Position numbers and translations under genes: made by a program. Below the pieces are notes generated by a model. It was not told where the DNA came from. It saw only the letters and a list, made by a program, of their open reading frames with translations, and did no database searches. Below are positions 9,606-18,479 of a stretch of 64,000 nt of DNA, piece by piece (within the stretch, counting starts at the first letter, position 1; each line of letters begins with the position of its first letter). Origin of the DNA: Deinococcus gobiensis I-0 (GTDB lineage: Bacteria; Deinococcota; Deinococci; Deinococcales; Deinococcaceae); contig NC_017790.1 of the NCBI RefSeq assembly GCF_000252445.1, positions 1,160,501 through 1,224,500 of the forward strand, written 5' to 3'.

Positions 9606-9902
9606 GTGGGACGGTTCGACTATCTGGAGGCCGTCGCGGCGCAGGGCGAGAAGGCCGGGGGCGGCAAGAAGAAGGCCCGCAAGGCCAAAAAGGCCCTCAA
9701 GAAGCTGAAGAAGAAGGCTGCGCTGACCCTGGTGGCCGAGCCGGTCGGGCGCCGGGGCGAGACGACCGAGCGTGTGGAGGCCGTGTACGTGCGCAAGGAA
9801 ACCGTGCGGGCCGTATGGCGCGAGGTCAAGAAGGAGGGCGGCGAGAGTGTGAGCGAACTCGTCGAGGACCTGCTGCTGCGCTGGCTGCGTGAGCGCGCCT
9901 GA
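9606..9902 (+). CDS. Small Lys-rich protein with a ribbon-helix-helix-like C-terminus; putative ParA partner
   Basis: 98 aa from a GTG located 2 nt after the parA stop. Residues 16-40 are a dense basic stretch (KKKARKAKKALKKLKKKAA) suited to nucleic-acid binding. The C-terminus (VEAVYVRKETVRAVWREVKKEGGESVSELVEDLLLRWL) has the strand-helix-helix pattern of ribbon-helix-helix/CopG proteins, with the typical SVSELVEDLL second helix. Such small proteins partner type Ib ParAs in centromere binding. This role is inferred from context and pattern, not from a recognised family. Confidence 0.6.
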   Translation: MGRFDYLEAVAAQGEKAGGGKKKARKAKKALKKLKKKAALTLVAEPVGRRGETTERVEAVYVRKETVRAVWREVKKEGGESVSELVEDLLLRWLRERA

Positions 9903-10776
9903 GCCGGGGGCCGGGCGGGGCGTGGTCGGCCGCTTCGCCCCCAGCCCCACCGGGGCGATGCACCTGGGCAACGCGCGCACGGCGCTGCTGGCCTGGCTGC
10001 ACACCCGCGCGCAGGGGGGCCGCCACCTCCTGCGCTTCGAGGACCTCGACACCGGGCGCGTGCGCGACTGGGCCTACGACACCACCCGGCGCGACCTGAG
10101 CTGGCTGGGCCTGGACTGGGACGCCGAATATGTGCAGTCGCGGCGGCTGGAGCACTACGCCGCCGCCCTGGCGCGCCTGGACACCTACCCCTGTACCTGC
10201 ACGCGCAGGGAGGTGCTGGCCGCCATCGAGGACAGTGCGGGCGCCCCCCACGGCGAGGAACCGGTATATCCCGGGACCTGCCGGGCGGGCACGGCCCACC
10301 CCGGTCGCCCGGCCGCCCTGCGCTGGCGGGTGCCGGACCGGGTGGTGTGCGCCCGCGACGCCCGGAGCGGTCAGGAGCTGTGCCAGGACCTGCCCCGCGA
10401 GGTCGGGGACTTCGTGCTGCGGCGCGGGGACGGCGTGTACGCCTACCACCTCGCCGTGGTCGCGGACGACGCCGAGATGGGCGTGACCGACGTGGTGCGC
10501 GGCGCCGACCTGTGGCCCGCCACGCCTCGGCAGGTCGCGTTGCAGGGGGCGCTGGGGTACGCCACGCCGCGCTACTGGCACATGCCATTGATGACCGACT
10601 ACCGGGGCGAGCGGCTGGCCAAGCGGGGCGGGGCGTCGCCCGTTTCAGCGCTGCGGGAGGCGGGGGAGCGGCCGGAACGGGTGCTGGGGGAGCTGGCGCG
10701 GTCGCTGGGGTGGGGCGTGCCGGGGGAGGTTACGGCGGCGGAACTGGTGGAGGTGTACCGGGAATGGGCGTTTTAG
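9889..10776 (+). CDS. gluQ: Glutamyl-Q tRNA(Asp) synthetase
   Basis: 295 aa, class I aminoacyl-tRNA synthetase catalytic core without an anticodon-binding domain. FAPSPTG and GAMHLGN form the N-terminal signature (HIGH equivalent). The zinc site is PCTC ... YPGTC (Cys-x-Cys ... Tyr-x3-Cys), as in E. coli GluQ-RS. RLAKRGGA is the KMSKS equivalent. The enzyme glutamylates queuosine in the wobble position of tRNA-Asp. The GTG start at 9889 overlaps the preceding gene by 14 nt, so it is co-transcribed with parA, probably only by position. Confidence 0.9.
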   Translation: MSAPEPGAGRGVVGRFAPSPTGAMHLGNARTALLAWLHTRAQGGRHLLRFEDLDTGRVRDWAYDTTRRDLSWLGLDWDAEYVQSRRLEHYAAALARLDTYPCTCTRREVLAAIEDSAGAPHGEEPVYPGTCRAGTAHPGRPAALRWRVPDRVVCARDARSGQELCQDLPREVGDFVLRRGDGVYAYHLAVVADDAEMGVTDVVRGADLWPATPRQVALQGALGYATPRYWHMPLMTDYRGERLAKRGGASPVSALREAGERPERVLGELARSLGWGVPGEVTAAELVEVYREWAF

Positions 10777-10788
10777 ACTGGAAGTCGG

Positions 10789-10965
10789 TCGGGTTCTCCT
10801 TTCTCCCTCAGCCCCATCAGGGGGAGTTTTTTCGCTGCGCTTGGCAAGAGTCGTCCCGGAAGTCGGCGGGGCCGCTCTGTTTTACAGCGTGACGACTCAG
10901 CTCGGGGCCGGACATACTGAGTTGGAATGGCCCGCGCGCTGCGCGCACGACGGCCTTCGGGGGGG
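10789..10965 (+). repeat. Dispersed intergenic repeat, copy A
   Basis: This non-coding stretch between gluQ and kynA aligns with the reverse complement of 26125-26310. Shared blocks include AGAGTCGTCCCGGAAGTC (A) versus GGAGTCGTCCCGGAAGTC (B), CTCAGCTCGGGGCC and GGAATGGCCCGCGCGCTGCG; overall identity by eye is about 75-80% with small gaps near the start. Small non-coding repeats are known in Deinococcus genomes; whether this belongs to a named family cannot be decided here. About 70 nt between 10966 and 11036 hold nothing else recognised except a 27-nt module described in the findings. Confidence 0.75.
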
Positions 10966-11036
10966 TTGGGCGGTGCCCCTGCGGTCGGAGAAGATCAGGC
11001 CTTCGATTCCGCTTCTATCCACTCCCCATACCCCAC

Positions 11037-11882
11037 TTACAACCTTGTCCGCACTGCCCACAGCTCGGGGAACAGCACGACTTCCAGCGCCCGGCGCAGA
11101 TAGCCCGCGCCGCTCGTGCCGCCCGAGCCGGTCTTGAAGCCGATGGTGCGCTCCACCGTCGTCAGGTGGTTGAAACGCCAGCGGCGGAAGTTGTCTTCCA
11201 CGTCCAGCAGCTTCTCGGCCAGTTCGTACAGGTCCCAGTACTGTTCGGGGTCGCGGTACACGGTGAGCCACGCCTCCAGCACCGCCTCGTCGAGCTGCGT
11301 GGGCTCGGCGAGGTCGCGCTCCAGCACGGCCTGGGGAATGGGCAGGCCCCGGGCGGCGAGCAGCCGCAGCGTCAGGTCGTACACGCTGGGGGCACGCAGG
11401 GCATCCTGCAAGGGGTCGTGCAGGTCGGGGCGGTGTTCGTGGGGGCGCAGCAGGGCGGGGTTGCGGTTGCCCAGCAGCACCTCGACCATGCGGTAGCCCG
11501 CTGACTGGAAGCCCGACGCCGCCCCGAAGGCGCTGCGGAATTGCAGGTAGTCGGCCGGGGTCATGGTCTTGAGGACCTCCCAGGCGTTCGTCAGCTGCTC
11601 CTGGGCGCGCACCACCCGCGAGAGCATCTTCAGCGGCGTGTCGGTGACGCCGCCCGCCAGCAGGGTCATGGCCGCCTGCAACTCGCGGATGATGAGACCC
11701 AGCCACACCTCCGAGACGTGGTGGACGGCGATGAACAGGTGTTCGTCGTGCGCGGCCGTCACCGGCTGGTGGGCGGCGCGCAGCTCGTCGAGGTGCAGGT
11801 AGTCGCCGTAGCTCAGGCGGCGGGTGAAGTCCTGGTAGGCCTGCTCCGGGCTGTCAGCATCCGGCGCGGCGGGTCGGCTCAT
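11037..11882 (-). CDS. kynA: Tryptophan 2,3-dioxygenase
   Basis: 281 aa. The substrate pocket motif DEHLFIAVHHVSEVWLGLI and the heme-ligand region FNHLTTVERTIGFKTGSGGTSGAGYL are diagnostic. It opens the indole ring of L-Trp with O2 to give N-formylkynurenine, the first step of the kynurenine pathway. Its ATG overlaps the TGA of kynU (ATGA), so it is the second gene of the operon. A kynurenine formamidase gene is not seen in the window. Confidence 0.96.
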   Translation of the reverse strand: MSRPAAPDADSPEQAYQDFTRRLSYGDYLHLDELRAAHQPVTAAHDEHLFIAVHHVSEVWLGLIIRELQAAMTLLAGGVTDTPLKMLSRVVRAQEQLTNAWEVLKTMTPADYLQFRSAFGAASGFQSAGYRMVEVLLGNRNPALLRPHEHRPDLHDPLQDALRAPSVYDLTLRLLAARGLPIPQAVLERDLAEPTQLDEAVLEAWLTVYRDPEQYWDLYELAEKLLDVEDNFRRWRFNHLTTVERTIGFKTGSGGTSGAGYLRRALEVVLFPELWAVRTRL

Positions 11883-13105
11883 GCGCGGGCCTCTAATACA
11901 GCCTTGATGCCCTGCACGGCCTGCCACATGTCGGCGTGCGAGTGGTACAGCGGCGTCAGCCCGAAGCGCAGGATGTCCGGCGTGCGGAAATCCCCGATGA
12001 TCCCGGCGGCGATGAGGTCGGCCATGACCTCGCGTGCCTGGGGGTGGCGGTAGCTGACCTGCGAGCCGCGCTCGGCTTCGGCCTCCGGTGTGACGAGCGT
12101 CAGGGGAAAGCGGGCCAGCAGCGGCCCCATCAGCGCCATGAAGGTGCGGCTCAGCGACAGCGACTTCTCGCGCACGTCAGCCATGTCCACATCCGCGAAC
12201 ACGTCCAGGGCGGTGTCCAGCGCGCTCAGACTCAGCACCTGGGGCGTACCCACCACGAAGCGGCGCGCGCCGGGGGCGGGGGCGTAGTCGCGGGCCATCT
12301 CGAAGGGGTCGGCGTGGCCCATCCAGCCGCTCAGGACCACCGGGGCCGCCGCGTGGTGCCGCTCGGCCACGAACAAAAAGGCGGGTGCGCCGGGGCCACC
12401 GTTCAGGAACTTGTAGCCGCAGCCCACCGCGAAGTCGGCGCCGCAGCCGTTCAGGTCCACCCCGAAGGCCCCCGCCGAGTGCGCCAGGTCCCACACGGTC
12501 AGGATGCCCTGCGCGCGGGCCTGTGCGCTGAGGGCCGCCATGTCCAGCCGCCGCCCGGTGCGGTAGTCCACCTCGGTCAGGAGCAGCACGCCCACGTCGC
12601 CCGTCAGATTCGCGGCGATGTCGGCGGAGGGGACGCGGCGCAGCTCCAGGTCGCCGGTCAGTGTGCCCAGGCCCTGCGCCATGTAGAGATCGGTGGGGAA
12701 GTTGTCGGCGTCGGTGAGAATCACGCGGCGCTCTCCGGCCAGGCTCAGGGCGGCGGCCAGCGCCTTGAAGGTATTCACGCTCGTGCTGTCGCCCACCGCG
12801 ACCTCGTGCGGCGCCGCGCCGATCAGGCGGGCGACCTTGGCGGCCACGCGGTCGGGCAGGGCCATCCAGTCCTGGGCGGCCTCGGCGTCCGCCGTCCACG
12901 AGCGGATGAGCTGCTGGCCCCACTCCTGCGAGGCGACGTGCGAGAGCCGCGCGGGTACGCTGCGCGGCATGGCCCCCAGGCTGTTGCCGTCGAGATAGAC
13001 CAGGCCCCCCGGCAGCACGAATTCTTCGCGCTTGTGCCGCAGGGGATCGTGGGCGTCGAGGGCATGGACGTGGGCGGGGACGGTCTGGTCCTGAAGGGTG
13101 GTCAT
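11879..13105 (-). CDS. kynU: Kynureninase
   Basis: 408 aa PLP enzyme: NSLGAMPRS near residue 41, DSTSVNTFKAL, TEVDYRTG, DLAHSAGAFGVDLN and the PLP lysine in GCGYKFLNGGPGAP. It cleaves kynurenine (or 3-hydroxykynurenine) to anthranilate (or 3-hydroxyanthranilate) plus alanine. Anthranilate could re-enter Trp synthesis or be catabolised further. A good ribosome-binding site AGGAG (13118-13114) lies 8 nt before the ATG, so kynU is translated from a leadered mRNA, downstream of the short Trp-containing ORF at 13252-13151. Confidence 0.96.
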   Translation of the reverse strand: MTTLQDQTVPAHVHALDAHDPLRHKREEFVLPGGLVYLDGNSLGAMPRSVPARLSHVASQEWGQQLIRSWTADAEAAQDWMALPDRVAAKVARLIGAAPHEVAVGDSTSVNTFKALAAALSLAGERRVILTDADNFPTDLYMAQGLGTLTGDLELRRVPSADIAANLTGDVGVLLLTEVDYRTGRRLDMAALSAQARAQGILTVWDLAHSAGAFGVDLNGCGADFAVGCGYKFLNGGPGAPAFLFVAERHHAAAPVVLSGWMGHADPFEMARDYAPAPGARRFVVGTPQVLSLSALDTALDVFADVDMADVREKSLSLSRTFMALMGPLLARFPLTLVTPEAEAERGSQVSYRHPQAREVMADLIAAGIIGDFRTPDILRFGLTPLYHSHADMWQAVQGIKAVLEARA

Positions 13106-13150
13106 GATGGTTTCTCCTGGGAACGGGGCGGGAGCCGGACGAAGCGGGAC

Positions 13151-13252
13151 TCAGCGCCGCGCGCGCAGGGGACGACCCAGACAGGCGCACCACCAGGGCC
13201 GCAGCGCCTGGGCAATTTCATTTGCCGGGGCGTGGGGGCGGGGGTGGGACAT
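13151..13252 (-). CDS. Putative tryptophan leader peptide of the kyn operon (33 aa)
   Basis: A 33-codon ORF with ATG at 13252 and TGA at 13153-13151, 45 nt before kynU. Codons 20-21 (13195-13190) are tandem TGG, giving the core RPWWCACLGRPL; the rest is Pro/Arg/Ala-rich. A TATACT -10 box sits 6 nt before the ATG, the same geometry as verified protein genes here, so it would be translated as a leaderless mRNA. The Trp codons lie in the loop of a 7-bp inverted repeat CAGGCGC/GCGCCTG (13210-13204 / 13188-13182). CTGGG at 13180-13176 is complementary to CCCAG (13121-13117), which overlaps the kynU ribosome site. Role inferred: Trp-responsive control of the catabolic operon. Confidence 0.6.
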   Translation of the reverse strand: MSHPRPHAPANEIAQALRPWWCACLGRPLRARR

Positions 13253-13258
13253 GGGGAG

Positions 13259-13288
13259 AGTATAGGGAGTGGCTGCCCGCCCTGTCCT
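13259..13288 (-). promoter_or_regulatory. Promoter of the kyn leader/kynU/kynA transcript
   Basis: -10 TATACT at 13264-13259 and a weaker -35 AGGACA at 13288-13283 with an 18-nt spacer, on the minus strand, directly after the stop of the upstream phosphatase gene. The -10 to ATG distance (6 nt) predicts a leaderless start at the leader ORF. Confidence 0.6.
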
Positions 13289-13290
13289 GC

Positions 13291-13908
13291 CTACAGCACG
13301 CCTTCCAGGTGCTGCGTGTCGGCCAGCCGGACCACCCGCCACGCCCCGGCTTCGCCTTCCAGTTCCGTGACGGCCGTATTGGCGTGGGCATAGCGCTGGT
13401 CGTTCCAGGCGTCGTCGAGGGGCACGCGCAGCAGCTCGCACAGCGCGGCCTGAAGCGCCAGCCCGTGCGAGACCACGACGGGGGTGCCGCCCCGCGCCAG
13501 GGCGCCCTGCAGGGCCACGCGCAGCCGGGCGCGCACCTGCCCCCCGCTCTCGCCGCCCGCGAACCCGAACGAGCCGTCCTCGTGGCGAATCCGGTCGGCG
13601 CTCACGTCCAGGGCGCTGTAGGGGCGGCCCGCCCAGTCGCCCACCTCCATTTCCTGAAGGCCGTCCAGGACGGTCAGGCCCACCCCCAGAGCGTCGGCGA
13701 TGGCTCCGGCGGTCTGCTGCGCGCGGCGGTAGGTGCTGGCGTAGACGCGGGGGTCCGGGAGCGCCAGAGCGGCCAGGGCCAGTCCGCAGGCCCGCGCCTG
13801 GGCCTCGCCGCGCGCGCTGATGACTCCGGGCGCACTGGCCGCTCCCTGCAAGACCTGGCGCTGGTTGTGCTCGGTTTCGGCGTGCCGGACGAGAAACAGG
13901 CGGGGCAT
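13291..13908 (-). CDS. Histidine phosphatase family protein (phosphoglycerate mutase-like)
   Basis: 205 aa. RHAETEHN at residues 8-15 holds the phosphorylated His; Arg in YASTYRRAQQTA, Glu in EMEVGDWAGRPYS and the second His in VVVSHGLALQAAL complete the pocket. The family includes cofactor-dependent phosphoglycerate mutases and many broad phosphatases (for example cobalamin or fructose-2,6-bisphosphate-like substrates); the Glu-Gly-x-W-x-G type segment argues for a phosphatase. Leaderless: TAACCT lies 6 nt before the ATG. Divergent from trpB. Confidence 0.88.
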   Translation of the reverse strand: MPRLFLVRHAETEHNQRQVLQGAASAPGVISARGEAQARACGLALAALALPDPRVYASTYRRAQQTAGAIADALGVGLTVLDGLQEMEVGDWAGRPYSALDVSADRIRHEDGSFGFAGGESGGQVRARLRVALQGALARGGTPVVVSHGLALQAALCELLRVPLDDAWNDQRYAHANTAVTELEGEAGAWRVVRLADTQHLEGVL

Positions 13909-13914
13909 GGTCCC

Positions 13915-13920
13915 AGGTTA
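13915..13920 (-). promoter_or_regulatory. -10 element of the histidine phosphatase gene
   Basis: TAACCT on the minus strand, 6 nt upstream of the ATG at 13908. Confidence 0.5.
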
Positions 13921-13955
13921 GCAACCGCCGGGTCCGGTGAACTTTCCTTCAAACT

Positions 13956-13970
13956 TAGACCAGATGTCTA
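13956..13970. promoter_or_regulatory. Operator-like dyad in the phosphatase/trpB divergent region
   Basis: TAGAC-CAGAT-GTCTA, a perfect 5-bp-arm dyad midway between the two divergent -10 boxes. It could bind a dimeric repressor or activator; no regulator is assigned. Confidence 0.35.
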
Positions 13971-14002
13971 CATTTCCCTAACACCCGTTTGGTATGGGCC
14001 CG

Positions 14003-14008
14003 TACCCT
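14003..14008 (+). promoter_or_regulatory. -10 element of trpBA, inside a near-palindrome
   Basis: TACCCT with 6 nt to the ATG at 14015. It overlaps a 16-bp near-perfect palindrome (GGTATGGGCCCGTACC, 13991-14006, one imperfect pair), which may be an operator. Confidence 0.5.
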
Positions 14009-14014
14009 GGGGCC

Positions 14015-15252
<1,238 letters not shown>

Positions 15253-15256
<4 letters not shown>

Positions 15257-16089
15257 GCATGACGGCGACGGAAACGGCGACGGAAACGGCGACGGCGGCG
15301 ACGGTGCGCGGCGCGGCCCGCATCCACGCGGCCTTTGAGCGGGCCAGGGCCGAGGGACGCGCGGCCTTCATTCCCTTCATGACGGCCGGCTACCCGAGCG
15401 CCGAGGAATTCCCGGCGGTGGCCGACGCCCTGCTGGCGCGCGCCGACGTGCTGGAGGTCGGCATTCCGTACTCGGACCCGCTGGGCGACGGCCCCACCAT
15501 CCAGCGGGCCTCCGAGCAGGCGCTGGCGGGCGGCACGAGCACGCGGCGCACCATCGACCTGATCGCCGGGCTGCGCGGGCGCCACGACACGCCCATCGTG
15601 ATCATGACCTACGTCAACCCGATCTACGCGGTCGGCCCGGCCGAGTTCATGCGGCTGGCGGCCGAGGCGGGGGTGGACGGCCTGATCCTGCCCGACCTGC
15701 CGCCCGACCAGGACATCGAGATCGCGGACCTCGCCGCGCAGCACGGTCTGGCCGTGACCTTCCTGATCGCCCCGACCTCGACCCCCGAGCGCGTCAAGCT
15801 CGTGGCCGAGGCCTGCACCGGGTTCCTGTACGCGGTCAGCGTGACCGGCGTGACCGGCACCCGCGAGGGCGCGGCGCTGGGCGAGGTGCCCCGCATGCTG
15901 GCGCTGGCCCGGCAGTACGCCCGCGTGCCGGTGGCGGTGGGCTTCGGCGTGAAGGACGCCGCGACCGCCGCCCAGGTGGCGCAGGTGGCCGACGGCGTGG
16001 TGGTGGGCAGCGCCTTCATCAACGCGGTGAAGGAAGGCCAGGATGTGGGCGCGCTGGCCGACGGCATCAAGGCGGGCTGCCGGAAGTAG
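15253..16089 (+). CDS. trpA: Tryptophan synthase alpha subunit
   Basis: 278 aa. Catalytic Glu in [19 protein letters not shown], catalytic Asp in ILPDLPPDQ (equivalent of Asp60) and phosphate-binding [19 protein letters not shown]. It splits indole-3-glycerol phosphate and channels indole to TrpB. The first 17 residues ([17 protein letters not shown]) come from a tandem DNA repeat (15258-15305, GAAACGGCGAC units) and look like a low-complexity extension. A start at the second Met would shorten it by only two residues. A rho-independent terminator follows. Confidence 0.95.
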
Positions 16090-16109
16090 GCCGCGCCGCG
16101 ACAAGGACA

Positions 16110-16144
16110 CTCCCCGTGACCGTTCTAGTCCGGGGAGCCTTTTT
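16110..16144 (+). terminator. Rho-independent terminator after trpA
   Basis: Stem CTCCCCG (16110-16116) with CGGGGAG (16131-16137), followed by CCTTTTT. The remaining ~130 nt to 16273 hold no recognised gene. Confidence 0.8.
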
Positions 16145-16273
16145 GCGGCGGGTCTTACAGCGGTCTTCGGCTCCGTACGGGGGCGTGGGGCTGGCCGCTT
16201 CTCCTGTTCAGGGGTTCGCTCTCCTCAATGCAGAGGGACCGAGGGGAGCCCCTGGCCCCTTCGGACGCTGCGC

Positions 16274-17536
16274 TCAGGCCGCCCGGGCCTCGGCTTCGGC
16301 CAAGTGGCGCTTCTGCCGGCGCACCGTGAGCTGCATGATGATCCAGCCGGTGAGGGTCAGGGCGGCGCACAGCAGGTACACCGAGCGGTAGCCGAAGAGC
16401 TGCGCGCAGGCCCCCGACACGATGCCCGAGAGCATGGCACCGACATTGTTGGTGTTGGCGAACAGCGTGGTGGCGACGCTGAAGCGCCCCGGCATCAGCT
16501 CCTGGAAGTAGGCCATGCCCAGCCCCGCCATGACCGCCAGCACGGCCGCGCGCACGACCTGCGACAGCACGAGCAGTACGGTCCCCGAGGCGAAGTACAC
16601 GAGCGCGAAATGCACCACGAACAGCAGCAGCGCCGCCCGGATCAGGACGTTCAGGGGAGGCAGCCGGCGCAGCGCGACCAGCGCCAGCATCGCCGGAATT
16701 TCCAGCAGGGCGCACAACCCGACCAGGAACCCGACCTCGCCCTGGGTGCCGCCCAGGGTCTTGGTGACGAACAGCGGGAACATGGTCAGGCCCATGCTCA
16801 TGCTCATGCCGTACAGCACGAAGGCGAAGGCCGCCTGCACGATGGGCGACGGGCCTGTGGGCGCGCCGGGCCGGGCGGCGGCGGGAGTGGTGGGCTGCGG
16901 GGGCCGGGGCGCCACGCGCAGCAGTGCCAGCGCCGCGAGCACGAAACATGCCGCCGTCGCCAGAAAGGTGCCCCTGAAATCCCAGACGGCCAGCAGCACG
17001 GCCCCCAGTCCCGGCCCGACCACCCACGACAGCGAGAACACCGAGCGCAGGACGGTCAGGGCGCGTTCGGGCAGGTCGCCGGGAGCGTCCGCGAAGCGCG
17101 CGCGCGCGAACGAGAACAGCTGCGGAAAGGCCGCCGCCCCCGTGCCCAGGAAGACCATCCCCGCAATCAGAATGGCCGGGTACGAGCGCAGCGAACTCAG
17201 CAGCAGGTAAGCGGTGGCCCCGGCGCCCAGCGTGAGGAGCACGAGCGGCTTGCGGTTGGGCAGGCGGTCCGAGAAGCGCGCCAGCAGGGTGCTGATCAGC
17301 ACGCTCGCCACCGCGTTCAGGGTCAGGAAGATGCCCAGTTGCAGCGGCGTCATGTGGACCTCGTTCACGCCGAACAGCGCCATGAACGGGTTCGCCAGCG
17401 AGAGGCCGAAGCCCAGCAGGAACACCGACGCCGACAGCTCCAGGGCGTGGGGCAGCCGCGCCAGCGAGCGCAGCAGCTCGCCGGCCGAGGGCTGGGCGGC
17501 CACTTCCGGGGTAGGAGGCGGGGGTGGGACGGTCAT
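16274..17536 (-). CDS. MFS transporter, sugar-efflux (Set) type
   Basis: 420 aa with about 12 hydrophobic helices and a cytoplasmic linker near residue 210 (RPPQPTTPAAARPGAPTGPS). Features shared with SetA/SetB-type exporters: an N-terminal helix with LLGFGLSLANPFMALF, a loop-2-3 motif LLARFSDRLPNRKPLV and a C-half segment FPLFVTKTLGGTQGEVGFLVGL. Likely exports sugars or related compounds; substrate unknown. The ATG at 17536 is overlapped by the TGA of a 6-codon mini-ORF that sits 6 nt after a -10 box. Divergent from the metallo-hydrolase gene. Confidence 0.85.
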   Translation of the reverse strand: MTVPPPPPTPEVAAQPSAGELLRSLARLPHALELSASVFLLGFGLSLANPFMALFGVNEVHMTPLQLGIFLTLNAVASVLISTLLARFSDRLPNRKPLVLLTLGAGATAYLLLSSLRSYPAILIAGMVFLGTGAAAFPQLFSFARARFADAPGDLPERALTVLRSVFSLSWVVGPGLGAVLLAVWDFRGTFLATAACFVLAALALLRVAPRPPQPTTPAAARPGAPTGPSPIVQAAFAFVLYGMSMSMGLTMFPLFVTKTLGGTQGEVGFLVGLCALLEIPAMLALVALRRLPPLNVLIRAALLLFVVHFALVYFASGTVLLVLSQVVRAAVLAVMAGLGMAYFQELMPGRFSVATTLFANTNNVGAMLSGIVSGACAQLFGYRSVYLLCAALTLTGWIIMQLTVRRQKRHLAEAEARAA

Positions 17537-17553
17537 CGGGCGGCACCGGGCAT
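17533..17553 (-). CDS. Upstream mini-ORF coupled to the MFS gene (6 codons)
   Basis: ATG at 17553, peptide MPGAAR, TGA at 17535-17533 overlapping the transporter ATG (ATGA). TAGAGT lies 6 nt before this ATG, so transcription should begin at the mini-ORF, and the transporter would be translated by re-initiation. The role is inferred from geometry alone. Confidence 0.4.
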   Translation of the reverse strand: MPGAAR

Positions 17554-17559
17554 AGGCGC

Positions 17560-17565
17560 ACTCTA
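17560..17565 (-). promoter_or_regulatory. -10 element of the MFS transcript
   Basis: TAGAGT on the minus strand, 6 nt from the mini-ORF ATG at 17553 and 23 nt from the transporter ATG. Confidence 0.5.
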
Positions 17566-17619
17566 GGCTCTGAAACGGTTCAGTGTCTGTCCTGGCCGAA
17601 CGGCCCGAGTGTCCGCCGC

Positions 17620-17625
17620 TACAGT
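17620..17625 (+). promoter_or_regulatory. -10 element of the metallo-hydrolase gene
   Basis: TACAGT, 7 nt upstream of the ATG at 17633; it selects this start over the in-frame codon at 17609. Confidence 0.5.
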
Positions 17626-17632
17626 GGGCGGC

Positions 17633-18475
17633 ATGCCCTGGCTCAAGCACCGGCGCGTCGGCGAGGCCGACGTGTATTCCCTTACCGACGGACAGTTTCG
17701 CCTCGATGGCGGCGCGATGTTCGGCAGCGTTCCCAAAGTGCTGTGGGAGCGCGTGGCCCCTGCCGACCTCGACAACCGCATCCGGCTGCGCATCAACCCG
17801 TTGCTCATTCGGCTGGATGGCCAGAACATCCTCGTCGAGACGGGCATGTGGGACCGGGGCGGCCCCAAGTTCGAGGACATGTACGCCCTGGAACGCGACG
17901 AGACGGTCTTCCGGGGGCTGCGCGAGGTCGGCCTGGACCCCGAGGACATCCACCTCGTGATCAACACGCACCTGCACTTCGACCACTGCGGGCGCAACAC
18001 CGGCCTGACCGGCGAGCCGACCTTCCCGAATGCGCGCTACGTGGTCCAGAGGCGCGAACTCGAAGACGCCCTGCATACCCACGAGCGCAACCGCGCGAGC
18101 TATATCCCCGAGACGTTCATGCCCATTCTGGGCGCCGGACTGTTCGAGGTCGTGGAGGGCGAGACCGAGCTGTTGCCCGGCCTGAGCGTGCTGCCGCTGC
18201 CGGGGCACAACCTGGGGCAGCAGGGCGTGGTGCTGCGCTCGGGGGGCGACACGCTGGTCTACTGCGCCGATCTGGTGCCCACGCTGGCGCACGCGCCGTA
18301 TCCGTACATCATGGGCTACGACCTGTACCCGGTCACGACCCTGGAGACGCGCAAGGCGTACCTGCCCGTGTGGCACGAGGAGGGCGCGGTCGTCTGCACG
18401 CCCCACGACCCGGACGTGGCCTTCGCGCGGCTCGTGGAGGGCAAGCGGGGGTACACGTTGCAGGGACTGGACTGA
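17633..18475 (+). CDS. MBL-fold metallo-hydrolase
   Basis: 280 aa starting MPWLKHRRVGEADVYSLTDG. The zinc signature HxHxDH is THLHFDHCG, with a later His in PLPGHNLGQQGVV, an Asp in LVYCADLVPT and a C-terminal TPHDPD. The overall form is close to N-acyl-homoserine lactonase/quinoline-hydrolase-like branches of the metallo-beta-lactamase fold, but the substrate cannot be assigned. Leaderless, monocistronic, and followed by a strong bidirectional terminator. Confidence 0.87.
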   Translation: MPWLKHRRVGEADVYSLTDGQFRLDGGAMFGSVPKVLWERVAPADLDNRIRLRINPLLIRLDGQNILVETGMWDRGGPKFEDMYALERDETVFRGLREVGLDPEDIHLVINTHLHFDHCGRNTGLTGEPTFPNARYVVQRRELEDALHTHERNRASYIPETFMPILGAGLFEVVEGETELLPGLSVLPLPGHNLGQQGVVLRSGGDTLVYCADLVPTLAHAPYPYIMGYDLYPVTTLETRKAYLPVWHEEGAVVCTPHDPDVAFARLVEGKRGYTLQGLD

Positions 18476-18479
18476 ACAC

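Noticed and set aside
9606..9902. ParB assignment for the ParA partner
   Set aside because: No ParB/Spo0J motifs (no GERRxRA) are present; only an RHH-like pattern can be argued.
10897..11036. Coding extension or separate gene downstream of kynA
   Set aside because: The open frame past the kynA stop follows the dispersed repeat and encodes nothing recognisable; treated as repeat DNA.
13106..13150. Intrinsic terminator (trp-type attenuator) between the kyn leader and kynU
   Set aside because: GC-rich pairing is possible but no T tract follows; a classic transcriptional attenuator is not supported, so the translational model was preferred.
15258..15305. CRISPR-like or microsatellite array
   Set aside because: Short tandem GAAACGGCGAC units are in frame within the trpA N-terminus; there are no spacers.
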